Positions 1-5,793 of a DNA stretch of 8,093 nt are shown piece by piece (positions within the stretch are counted from its first letter, which is position 1; each line of letters begins with the position of its first letter). The notes under the pieces were generated by a model that worked only from the letters and a program-made list of their open reading frames with translations, was not told where the DNA came from and ran no database searches. Source of the stretch: Woeseiaceae bacterium (lineage in GTDB: Bacteria > Pseudomonadota > Gammaproteobacteria > Steroidobacterales > Woeseiaceae). The translations under genes and the position numbers were made by a program. Location: positions 1 through 8,093 of the forward strand of contig JALHUQ010000440.1 of the NCBI GenBank assembly GCA_022866645.1. Reading direction: 5' to 3'.

Positions 1-369
1 AAACGGATCGAATAACTGAAATTGCAGGGTGTAGTCATTCTCGCCGGATTGAATGATCTTGCCGACCACTACCGCCTCAACACCGAGTATCGTCCAATCG
101 TCGAAGTCAACATCGGCCCCGTCGGTCGGTTTTTGCAACATATCGTTCTCGTTCGTCGGTGCAAATCGCCCGCTGCGCCGAAGATCGCTCTTGATAATCG
201 TCACGACATCAAGCGGCGCGGAAGGTGATTTTCCTTCCCAACCGAAAGGTACAACAGCGACCGGCGTCGGCTGGGCGACGCCTTGGACGTCGATAACCAG
301 CGATTGTCCGGCAGCATTGCCAGCCGCTAATGCGACAACGAGAATTGTAATTGATAGTTTCTTAAGCAC
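1..369 (-). CDS. tolB: TolB, periplasmic Tol-Pal component (N-terminal 123 residues, cut by window edge)
   Basis: Periplasmic component of the Tol-Pal system; in the family it binds Pal at the outer membrane and is released through contact of its N-terminus with TolA. Visible here are a signal peptide (Lys-Lys at residues 3-4, then a hydrophobic stretch, about residues 5-20, with cleavage probably near the AAGQS segment). It is followed by the mature N-terminus SLVIDVQGVAQPTPVAVVPF, which resembles the TolA-binding strand and the start of the TolB N-terminal domain. A segment reading IIKSDLRRSGRFAP, typical of TolB, follows. The start is GTG at 369-367, with AGAGG five bases upstream; an in-frame ATG appears only well inside the mature domain. 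It lies 15 bp after tolA. The C-terminal beta-propeller is outside the window. The identification rests on motif and position and is firm. Confidence 0.95.
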   Translation of the reverse strand, partial: MLKKLSITILVVALAAGNAAGQSLVIDVQGVAQPTPVAVVPFGWEGKSPSAPLDVVTIIKSDLRRSGRFAPTNENDMLQKPTDGADVDFDDWTILGVEAVVVGKIIQSGENDYTLQFQLFDPF

Positions 370-384
370 GTTCACCTCTAGCGG

Positions 385-1227
385 TCAGTTTTGCTGTTCC
401 GGACTCAAGTTCAGCGTCAAAATTGGGTTGAACAACTTCGGGTCTGATGGTTCCGGCAGCGGCGAAGAACGACGAATCGCGGCCTCTACCGAGCGTTTCA
501 CAGCATCGTCGCCGTTACAACTAAGAATATCGACGCCAGTAATCTCGCCGGAGGGGATCTGCCTTACGCTAACAGTACAAACTGTGTCGGCACTGGCGCT
601 GGCCGGTACTGACCAGTTTCTGCGTATTTTTTGCGCGATAGCAAACTTGTAGGCCGCCATGGCGGGCGAACTATTGGCCGCAAGCCGGGTCTCCTCGTCT
701 TGAATCTCCTGAACTCGCTGTTCTGCTTCAAGTTCCTTGCGAATGCGCTCGTTTTCCTGACGTTGTCGCTCTTCGTTTTCCTGACGCTTGCGCTCCGCTT
801 CTTGTCGGTCTCGTTCTTTCCTGGCCTCTTCCTCTTTCTTGCGCAAGGCGTCCTCGCGCTCCTTCTTCCTCAGATCAGCCTCTTTCTGTTGCCGCATCTT
901 TTCCAAACGTTCTTTTTCGATCAGCGTGTCCTGCACGCGCTTCTCTTCTTCGGCCTGACGCTTCAATTCTTCGCTGTTGTCCGGTTTCGGCACTTCCACT
1001 TCCGGCTCGGGTTTCGGCACTTCTACCACCGGTTTGGGTTCGGGTTTCTTTTTTACGACCGGCGGCGCAGCTTTCGGAATTTCGGTTACCAGGGTTGCCT
1101 GTATCGCCATCGGCGTGATGGGCACCGGCCGTGCAAAATCGAATGCAATAATCATAGACGACAACAGCATGGCGTGCAGAATGACCGCCATACTGATTGG
1201 GATAAAATTGTTGGGACTCGAAGCCAC
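385..1227 (-). CDS. tolA: TolA, inner-membrane anchored energy transducer of the Tol-Pal system
   Basis: TolA spans the periplasm and couples the TolQR proton motor to TolB, Pal and the outer membrane. All three family domains are visible in 280 residues. One N-terminal membrane helix lies at about residues 10-30. Next come a Pro/Lys/Glu-rich linker (51-83, with VEVPKP occurring twice) and a highly charged Lys/Glu/Arg/Gln coiled coil (about 85-183). The compact C-terminal domain (about 188-277) contains two cysteines, C217 and C237, placed like the disulfide pair of TolA. The protein is shorter than the roughly 420-residue E. coli TolA because the coiled coil is shorter, which is common outside Enterobacteria. 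The start is GTG at 1227-1225, 8 bp after tolR. An AAGGAG sequence overlaps this GTG, and a second GGAG lies 11 bases upstream, so ribosome placement is not ideal and coupling to tolR is likely. The next in-frame ATG (residue 13) would cut into the membrane helix. Confidence 0.95.
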   Translation of the reverse strand: MASSPNNFIPISMAVILHAMLLSSMIIAFDFARPVPITPMAIQATLVTEIPKAAPPVVKKKPEPKPVVEVPKPEPEVEVPKPDNSEELKRQAEEEKRVQDTLIEKERLEKMRQQKEADLRKKEREDALRKKEEEARKERDRQEAERKRQENEERQRQENERIRKELEAEQRVQEIQDEETRLAANSSPAMAAYKFAIAQKIRRNWSVPASASADTVCTVSVRQIPSGEITGVDILSCNGDDAVKRSVEAAIRRSSPLPEPSDPKLFNPILTLNLSPEQQN

Positions 1228-1235
1228 TCCTTGAA

Positions 1236-1679
1236 TTACTCCGGGACTGGATAGCTATCCAGCGGATCGGTAACGAAGCCGATGCTCTGCGCTCCGCCTT
1301 GCTGCAACAGCACCATGGCGCCAACAACATTGCCGTAAGGCACGGCTCGATCCGCCTTGACCAGTATCGGCGTGTCAGGTCGATTTCTGAGCACCGCGCC
1401 GACGCGCGCTACTATCTCCTTGCCCGTCGTCGGTTCTTCCTCGTTGTCGCCAACATCAAGATAAAGGTTTCCGGCCGCATCGACGCTTAATACCAGAGGC
1501 TTGTGGTTGGGCACCTCCTGAATCGGTTCCGAATTGGCTTTTGGCAGATTCACCTCGATGCCCTGAGTCAACATCGGTGCGGTCACCATGAAAATCACCA
1601 GTAAGACCAGCATCACGTCGATATACGGCACGACATTGATGTCGCCCATCAACTTGCGCTTTTGCATTGGAGTCGCCAT
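1236..1679 (-). CDS. tolR: TolR, inner-membrane proton-channel subunit of the Tol motor
   Basis: ExbD/TolR family protein of 147 residues with one membrane helix and a periplasmic domain. It works with TolQ as the proton-driven stator that energises TolA. The start of the family is plain: GDINVVPYIDVMLVLLVIFM at residues 12-31, with D21 at the position of the essential protonatable aspartate (D23 in E. coli). The periplasmic part ends with the family-like ILVKADRAVPYG (105-116) and a GFVTDP segment. The start was set at ATG 1679-1677 because AGGGGAG lies five bases upstream and the family begins just before KRKLMGDI. The open frame continues about 53 codons further upstream inside tolQ, without family similarity. 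It is separated by 1 bp from the tolQ stop, so translation is probably coupled. Confidence 0.96.
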   Translation of the reverse strand: MATPMQKRKLMGDINVVPYIDVMLVLLVIFMVTAPMLTQGIEVNLPKANSEPIQEVPNHKPLVLSVDAAGNLYLDVGDNEEEPTTGKEIVARVGAVLRNRPDTPILVKADRAVPYGNVVGAMVLLQQGGAQSIGFVTDPLDSYPVPE

Positions 1680-1680
1680 T

Positions 1681-2367
1681 TCAGCTCCCCTGTTTGGCGC
1701 GCGCGTGGCGTTGCAGGATGCTCGAAAATTCCTCGGTGAATCCGTCATAACGGTATTCGAGCCGCACCACTTTGTCCGCGTAGCGGTTATAGCCAATAAC
1801 GGCCGGTATGGCCGCGAACAGGCCCATTGCGGTAGCAATCAAGGCTTCGGCGATCGGCGGCGCGACGACGGCCAGAGTGGCTGACTGCATGTTAGCCAGG
1901 CCCATAAAGGCTCCCATGATTCCCCACACGGTGCCGAACAATCCGACATACGGGCTCGTCGACCCGATCGTCGCCAATGTTGAGAGGTTTTGGTCGAGGC
2001 GGTCAACCTCTCGCATTTGTGCGACCCGCATGGCACGACGACATTCTTCGACGATCTTGTCGGTACTGCTGCCACCCGCCTGCAAGGCGCGATTGAACTC
2101 GCGAAAACCCGCCTCGAAGATACTCGCCATACCGATGCTGCCGCCTGTGGCGCGCGTAGCACTTCTGTACAGCGTATTGAGATCGCCGCCGGACCAGAAG
2201 GCCGCCTCGAACTCGTCGGACGCATCCTTCGTCCGCCGTATCAGACGTCGCTTGCCAAATATGATGCTCCAGGACACCAGCGATGCGCCCAGGAGTAGCA
2301 GCATGACAATCTGCACGGGAATGCTGGCTTCCCATAGCAGGCTGAGGACTGTGGTGTCTGCGTTCAT
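1681..2367 (-). CDS. tolQ: TolQ, inner-membrane proton-channel subunit of the Tol motor
   Basis: MotA/TolQ/ExbB family protein of 228 residues, the usual length. It forms the multimeric inner-membrane channel around TolR. Three membrane helices can be placed at about residues 16-38, 131-158 and 169-193, with the long cytoplasmic loop between helices 1 and 2. Helix 2 holds the family motif GLFGTVWGIM (142-151, with T146). Helix 3 holds the motif PPIAEALIATAMGLFAAIPA (170-189). The conserved threonines in these helices line the ion path in characterised relatives. The ATG start overlaps the ybgC stop in an ATGA arrangement (4 nt), which points to translational coupling and to one message with ybgC. 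Confidence 0.97.
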   Translation of the reverse strand: MNADTTVLSLLWEASIPVQIVMLLLLGASLVSWSIIFGKRRLIRRTKDASDEFEAAFWSGGDLNTLYRSATRATGGSIGMASIFEAGFREFNRALQAGGSSTDKIVEECRRAMRVAQMREVDRLDQNLSTLATIGSTSPYVGLFGTVWGIMGAFMGLANMQSATLAVVAPPIAEALIATAMGLFAAIPAVIGYNRYADKVVRLEYRYDGFTEEFSSILQRHARAKQGS

Positions 2368-2777
2368 GATCGGGTTTCCTCAAAAAAGTGTTGCGGTATG
2401 CGTTTCGGCTTCATCGTGTCAGCGGCAAGATACGCGGCAGTGACGCCGCCCTGTATCAACAGTTCACCGTCGCTGCTGTTACGAAAAATGTTTTGTTCAA
2501 TCTCAAATGTCGCTCGGCCGAGCCGGGCCAGGCTCGCGGTCACAATCAAGGTGTCGCCCAGTCGCGCTGGAATGAGAAACTTTGCATGCGCCTCAGTCAC
2601 AACAAGGATGCGTTTATCGTCATTCATCATTGTTATGTGGTCGATACCCATGGCTTCGAGCCATTCCGTCCGCGCTCGTTCCATAAATCGGAAGTAATTG
2701 GCGTAATAGACAACGCCCTGGGCATCGGTGTCCTCGTAGTAAACGCGAACTCGCAGCTCAAAGGGTTTGGCCGTCAT
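2364..2777 (-). CDS. ybgC: YbgC, Tol-Pal-associated acyl-CoA thioesterase (hotdog fold)
   Basis: 4-hydroxybenzoyl-CoA-thioesterase-type hotdog enzyme of 137 residues (E. coli YbgC has 134). Characterised relatives hydrolyse acyl-CoA thioesters in the cytoplasm, and a link to phospholipid metabolism has been proposed. The family signature is at residues 12-38, starting VYYEDTDAQGVVYY, with D18 at the catalytic aspartate position. The residue usually written as His in the VVYHA signature is Tyr25 here. Start chosen at ATG 2777-2775, since similarity begins with the VRVYYEDTDA strand and the ruvB stop is only 4 bp upstream. The open frame reaches 23 codons further back into ruvB, but that extension (RQRRRRRK) is a shadow of the ruvB tail. 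There is no strong ribosome-binding site (GTGAAG only), so coupling to ruvB is likely. It overlaps tolQ by 4 nt, the classical position for ybgC. Confidence 0.94.
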   Translation of the reverse strand: MTAKPFELRVRVYYEDTDAQGVVYYANYFRFMERARTEWLEAMGIDHITMMNDDKRILVVTEAHAKFLIPARLGDTLIVTASLARLGRATFEIEQNIFRNSSDGELLIQGGVTAAYLAADTMKPKRIPQHFFEETRS

Positions 2778-2781
2778 GACT

Positions 2782-3834
2782 TCACTGTGGCTCACTATCA
2801 AAAGGCAGTTCTTCCGTCGCCGACGACGTTGGCGGACGCAAACCAAAATGCAAATAGGCGTTCCTGGTCGCCACCCGGCCGCGAGCGGTACGCATCATGA
2901 ATCCTTGCTGGATCAAATACGGCTCCAGCACATCCTCGATCGTGCCGCGCTCCTCGCCGATTGCCGCAGCGAGACTCTCGATACCAACGGGCCCGCCATC
3001 AAATTTGTCGATAATGGTCCGTAGCAGACGCCGGTCCATTGCATCGAATCCGTTTGGGTCTACCCGGAGGACGTCCATCGCCTGTTTAGCAACCGCACCT
3101 GTCACGACACCATCACCTTTCACTTCTGCGAAATCCCGGACTCGACGCAACAAACGGTTCGCGATACGAGGTGTGCCGCGCGACCGCGTTGCTATAGCTC
3201 TCGCGCCGTCATCGTCTATCGGTAGATTCAATATCCCGGCAGATCGTCGCGTGATGCCCTCAAGATCTGCTGATGAGTAGAATTCAAGGCGCTGCACGAT
3301 ACCGAAGCGATCCCGCAATGGCGACGTCAGAAGTCCGGCTCGTGTCGTTGCGCCAACCAATGTAAATGGCGGCAAATCCAGTTTGATTGAACGAGCGGCG
3401 GGCCCCTCGCCTATCATGATGTCCAGCTGAAAATCCTCCAGCGCCGGATACAATACCTCCTCGACGATCGGACTGAGCCGATGTATCTCGTCAACGAACA
3501 GAACATCGTTCGGTTCGAGATTGGTCAGTATCGCCGCGAGGTCGCCCGGGCGCTCCAGGACCGGACCGGATGTCTGGCGCAAGCCAACGCCCATCTCATT
3601 GGCGATGATGTGCGCCAGCGTGGTCTTGCCCAAGCCCGGCGGGCCGAAGATCAAAACATGATCCAGAGCCTCGCTGCGCCGGCGGGCTGCCTCGATGAAG
3701 ACACTCATTTGCTGATTGACGCTGGGTTGGCCGTGATAATCCTGCAGGGTTTTCGGCCGAATGGCCCGGTCAAAGGCCTTGTCCTCACTCACCGCAACCG
3801 CGCTGGTCAGGCGATCGTGTTCGACATTGCTCAT
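2782..3834 (-). CDS. ruvB: RuvB, Holliday-junction branch-migration ATPase
   Basis: AAA+ motor that, as hexamers loaded by RuvA, pumps DNA through a Holliday junction. The 350-residue protein shows all the diagnostic elements. These are Walker A GPPGLGKT (64-71), Walker B VLFVDEIH (111-118), sensor 1 GATTRAG (161-167), and the arginine-finger region SPLRDRFG (171-178, R174). A sensor 2 region, GTPRIANRLLRRVRDFA, lies near 215-231. A C-terminal winged-helix domain carries GPVGIESLAAAIGEE and the LEPYLIQQGF segment. The N-terminal RPKTLQDYHGQ region is also typical. The start codon ATG overlaps the ruvA stop by one base (TAATG), indicating coupled translation. Length and motifs are those of a full, functional gene. 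Confidence 0.98.
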   Translation of the reverse strand: MSNVEHDRLTSAVAVSEDKAFDRAIRPKTLQDYHGQPSVNQQMSVFIEAARRRSEALDHVLIFGPPGLGKTTLAHIIANEMGVGLRQTSGPVLERPGDLAAILTNLEPNDVLFVDEIHRLSPIVEEVLYPALEDFQLDIMIGEGPAARSIKLDLPPFTLVGATTRAGLLTSPLRDRFGIVQRLEFYSSADLEGITRRSAGILNLPIDDDGARAIATRSRGTPRIANRLLRRVRDFAEVKGDGVVTGAVAKQAMDVLRVDPNGFDAMDRRLLRTIIDKFDGGPVGIESLAAAIGEERGTIEDVLEPYLIQQGFMMRTARGRVATRNAYLHFGLRPPTSSATEELPFDSEPQ

Positions 3835-4424
3835 TAGCTTGCCGCCTGTCGCAAGGCCAGCCGGATGATGTCCTCGGCTGATTTGTCTTCGATATCGAGT
3901 TTCGCAATCAGATTATTCACTTCTTTCGGCTTGTAGCCGAGCGAGACCAGCGCATCAACCGCTTCGTTACGCGCATTGGCTTCCAGCGTGAGTGGCGCGG
4001 CCCTGCCGCCGCCGGGCGCTGCAGCATCAATACGATCACGCATTTCGATAATCAATCGCTCCGCGGTCTTCTTGCCCACGCCAGGGATTTTCGAGAGTGT
4101 AGTCGAGTCTTCAAGTCCGACACAGCGACGAAAGTCGTTTGTAGTCATTGCCGACAGTATGCCGAGCGCCAGCTTCGCACCGACACGATTTACTTTCAGC
4201 AGCGTGCGGAACATCAGTCGTTCGTCTTCGCTCGAAAACCCGTATAGGATTTGTGCGTCTTCGCGTACCAGCAGATGCGTATAAAGAAACAAATCCGACC
4301 CGAGCGGCGGCAGATCCAGAAAAGTCGACATCGGCGTTTCCAGCTCATAGCCGACACCGCTGCAGTCAATCACCACTTGCGGCGCCTGTTTCGCGATCAG
4401 ACGGCCGCGCAGTGATCCAATCAT
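3834..4424 (-). CDS. ruvA: RuvA, Holliday-junction DNA-binding protein
   Basis: RuvA tetramers bind the four-way junction and position RuvB. The protein has 196 residues (203 in E. coli). It begins with the canonical MIGSLRG and an OB-fold domain to about residue 62. This contains the acidic-pin residues E55 and D56 in VREDAQILYGF. Tandem helix-hairpin-helix motifs follow: VNRVGAKLALGIL at 78-90, and LSKIPGVGKKTAERLI at 110-125. A short glycine/alanine-rich linker (about 134-145) leads to the C-terminal domain III (about 150-194) that contacts RuvB, with ALVSLGYKPKEV. The start was placed at ATG 4424 because MIGSLRG is the invariant family start; the frame stays open 22 codons upstream inside ruvC. 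It overlaps the ruvC stop by 4 nt (ATGA), and no clear Shine-Dalgarno sequence precedes it, so it probably depends on ruvC translation. Confidence 0.97.
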   Translation of the reverse strand: MIGSLRGRLIAKQAPQVVIDCSGVGYELETPMSTFLDLPPLGSDLFLYTHLLVREDAQILYGFSSEDERLMFRTLLKVNRVGAKLALGILSAMTTNDFRRCVGLEDSTTLSKIPGVGKKTAERLIIEMRDRIDAAAPGGGRAAPLTLEANARNEAVDALVSLGYKPKEVNNLIAKLDIEDKSAEDIIRLALRQAAS

Positions 4425-4942
4425 CGGGCACCCGCTATGGCTTTGTTGGTGCCTAATTGAGCGCGAATTCGCCATTGATGTCCGTGGCACAGCGCGGCGG
4501 CTAATGCATCAGCCGCATCCGAGGCCGGCACACCGTCGAGCGTCAAAATCGAAACGACCATGTGCTGCACCTGTTCTTTGGTTGCCGCTCCGGTACCGAC
4601 GACGGCTTGCTTGATCTCACGCGGTGCGTATTCGTGGACCTCGACACCGTGCGCGAAGGTCGCACAGATTGCCGCTGACCGCGCGTGCCCCAGTTTCAGG
4701 GCGCTACCAGCGTTCTTGTGCATGAATACGCTTTCGATCGCGACGATGTCCGGGCGAAACTCGTCGACAATGCTGCCGACAGATTCGAATATCTGTCGGA
4801 GCCGATCGGCGAACGCGCCGTCAATGCTTTTGACGGTTCCGCTGGCGACATAAACCGCCTTGTCGCCGTCAAAATCGATGACGCCGAAGCCCGTCAGGCG
4901 GGAGCCCGGATCTATACCGAGTATGCGTCGCTTGGTTGTCAA
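4421..4942 (-). CDS. ruvC: RuvC, Holliday-junction resolvase
   Basis: RNase-H-like endonuclease that cuts four-way junctions symmetrically with a divalent metal. The 173-residue protein keeps all catalytic positions: D11 in GIDPGS, E70 in AIESVFMHKN, and D142 and D145 in SDAADALAAALCH. These match E. coli D7, E66, D138 and D141 with a constant offset of four. The basic K111 (REIKQAVVG) and aromatic F73, which correspond to E. coli K107 and F69, are also present. The start is TTG at 4942-4940, directly adjoining the yebC stop (TAGTTG). That stop is in the same frame, so no upstream start is possible. No ATG or GTG occurs before the catalytic GIDPGS. Translation is therefore probably fed by ribosomes finishing yebC, and a rare start codon may keep resolvase levels low. 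Confidence 0.97.
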   Translation of the reverse strand: MTTKRRILGIDPGSRLTGFGVIDFDGDKAVYVASGTVKSIDGAFADRLRQIFESVGSIVDEFRPDIVAIESVFMHKNAGSALKLGHARSAAICATFAHGVEVHEYAPREIKQAVVGTGAATKEQVQHMVVSILTLDGVPASDAADALAAALCHGHQWRIRAQLGTNKAIAGAR

Positions 4943-5692
4943 CTAGGTCTCTAGTTCTGCCAGAACTTCATCGCTGATATCAGCGTTGCTGTAAACCTCC
5001 TGAACATCGTCCAGGTCCTCGAGCACTTCGAGCATCTTGATCATTGAACCGGCCTCTTTGACGCCCAGCTCTGCGCTGGTCGATGCACGCATCGTTATCA
5101 CTGCACTCTCCGCCTCAAAGCCAGCGGCAAACATCTCGTCACGCACGCGTTCAATGTCGCTCGGTGCTGTCAGAACTTCGATAGAAGCATCGACATCCGT
5201 GATGACATCTTCGGCGCCGGAATTGAGCGCGGCCTCCATGATGGCGTTTTCATCGCTGCCCGACGGAAACATCAATTGACCAACCTGATTGAACAGGTAA
5301 TTGACTGAACCATCCGCGCCCAGATTGCCACCGAATTTGGTGAACGCATGGCGAACTTCCGCAACGGTTCGATTGCGGTTATCTGTCAGGCAATCCACCA
5401 TGACTGCAGTGCCGCCGGGTCCGTAGCCTTCATAGCGAATCTCCATATAGTCTGCGCCGTCCGTCTCTCCGGCACCACGCTTGACCGCCCGCTCGATATT
5501 GTCTTTCGGCATGCTCTGCGCCTTGGCTTTATCGACCGCCAGACGGAGCCTTGGATTCGACTCAAGATCACCACCGCCCATTTTGGCGGCCACGGTGATC
5601 TCGCGAATTAATTTGGTAAAGATTTTGCCGCGCTTTTTATCCTGGGCACCCTTGCGGTGCTGGATATTCGCCCACTTGCTATGTCCTGCCAT
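4943..5692 (-). CDS. yebC: YebC/TACO1 family protein (translation factor / transcriptional regulator)
   Basis: Conserved 249-residue protein (about 246 in E. coli), beginning with the near-invariant MAGHSKWANIQHRKGAQDKK. Other family hallmarks are FTKLIREITVAAKMGG, NPRLRLAVDKAKAQSMPKDN, YEGYGPGG (88-95) and NRTVAEVRHAFTKFGGNLG. The C-terminus is acidic. Family members were annotated as transcriptional regulators. More recent work on relatives, including mitochondrial TACO1, points to help in translating proline-rich or stalling sequences; which role applies here cannot be read from the sequence. ATG at 5692 is preceded by AGGA four bases upstream. It is the first gene of the leftward run and stands next to ruvC as in many Proteobacteria. 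Its promoter must lie in the 101-bp region shared with relA, or upstream of it. Confidence 0.96.
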   Translation of the reverse strand: MAGHSKWANIQHRKGAQDKKRGKIFTKLIREITVAAKMGGGDLESNPRLRLAVDKAKAQSMPKDNIERAVKRGAGETDGADYMEIRYEGYGPGGTAVMVDCLTDNRNRTVAEVRHAFTKFGGNLGADGSVNYLFNQVGQLMFPSGSDENAIMEAALNSGAEDVITDVDASIEVLTAPSDIERVRDEMFAAGFEAESAVITMRASTSAELGVKEAGSMIKMLEVLEDLDDVQEVYSNADISDEVLAELET

Positions 5693-5716
5693 GATGTCCT
5701 GCTTTTACATTGCCCA

Positions 5717-5746
5717 ATTAAAACTCCGACCAGACAGGCTGGTCGA
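5717..5746 (-). promoter_or_regulatory. Candidate sigma70 promoter for the yebC-ruv-tol run
   Basis: On the minus strand, TCGACC (5746-5741, 4 of 6 matches to TTGACA) is followed after 18 bases by TTTAAT (5722-5717, 5 of 6 matches to TATAAT). Transcription would begin near 5710, giving a leader of about 18 bases that still includes the AGGA ribosome-binding site of yebC. It is found by eye only, and the placement is plausible rather than proven. Confidence 0.35.
5727..5745. repeat. Inverted repeat (7-bp arms, 5-bp spacer) in the yebC-relA intergenic region
   Basis: CGACCAG (5727-5733) and CTGGTCG (5739-5745) are perfect inverse complements around ACAGG. The repeat lies inside the spacer and -35 area of both candidate divergent promoters, so it could be an operator for a dimeric regulator. 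It could also form a small RNA hairpin. On the minus strand it is followed by GAGTTTTAA, which is too weak a T-run for a convincing terminator. I do not recognise the binding protein. Confidence 0.5.
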
Positions 5747-5761
5747 AACTGCGCGTATGAT
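5731..5761 (+). promoter_or_regulatory. Candidate promoter for relA
   Basis: CAGACA (5731-5736, 4 of 6 matches to TTGACA) is followed after 19 bases by TATGAT (5756-5761, 5 of 6 matches to TATAAT). This is a longer spacer than ideal. It would give a leader of roughly 26 bases before the relA ATG at 5794. The elements interleave with the oppositely directed yebC candidate, so the two could not be occupied together. Confidence 0.25.
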
Positions 5762-5793
5762 AACGGGTATTGGGCTAACAGGCACACACGAGA

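Noticed and set aside
979..1077. Apparent direct repeats in DNA within tolA
   Set aside because: They encode the Pro/Lys/Glu linker with the repeated VEVPKP. This is normal protein-level low complexity, not a mobile or CRISPR repeat.
53..1254. Long plus-strand open frames (53-652, 631-1254) opposite tolB and tolA
   Set aside because: They are antisense to firmly identified genes. Their compositions (Ser/Thr-rich, Leu/Phe-rich) are what the complement of TolB and of the Lys/Glu-rich TolA coiled coil would give, and no family motif is seen.
1680..1838. 53-codon upstream extension of tolR into tolQ
   Set aside because: ATG 1679 has a strong AGGGGAG at ideal distance and matches the family N-terminus. 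The extension is a shadow of tolQ.
1808..2443. Plus-strand open frame of about 211 codons opposite tolQ
   Set aside because: It is antisense to tolQ with no recognisable domain and no supporting ribosome-binding site, so it is a shadow of the coding frame.
2778..2846. Upstream extension of ybgC with an arginine-rich start (RQRRRRRK)
   Set aside because: It lies within the ruvB C-terminus in another frame and has no family similarity, so the ATG at 2777 is the better start.
5727..5745. Intrinsic terminator at the intergenic inverted repeat
   Set aside because: It lies upstream of both divergent genes. The following bases are not a real T-run on either strand, so an operator-like role is more reasonable.
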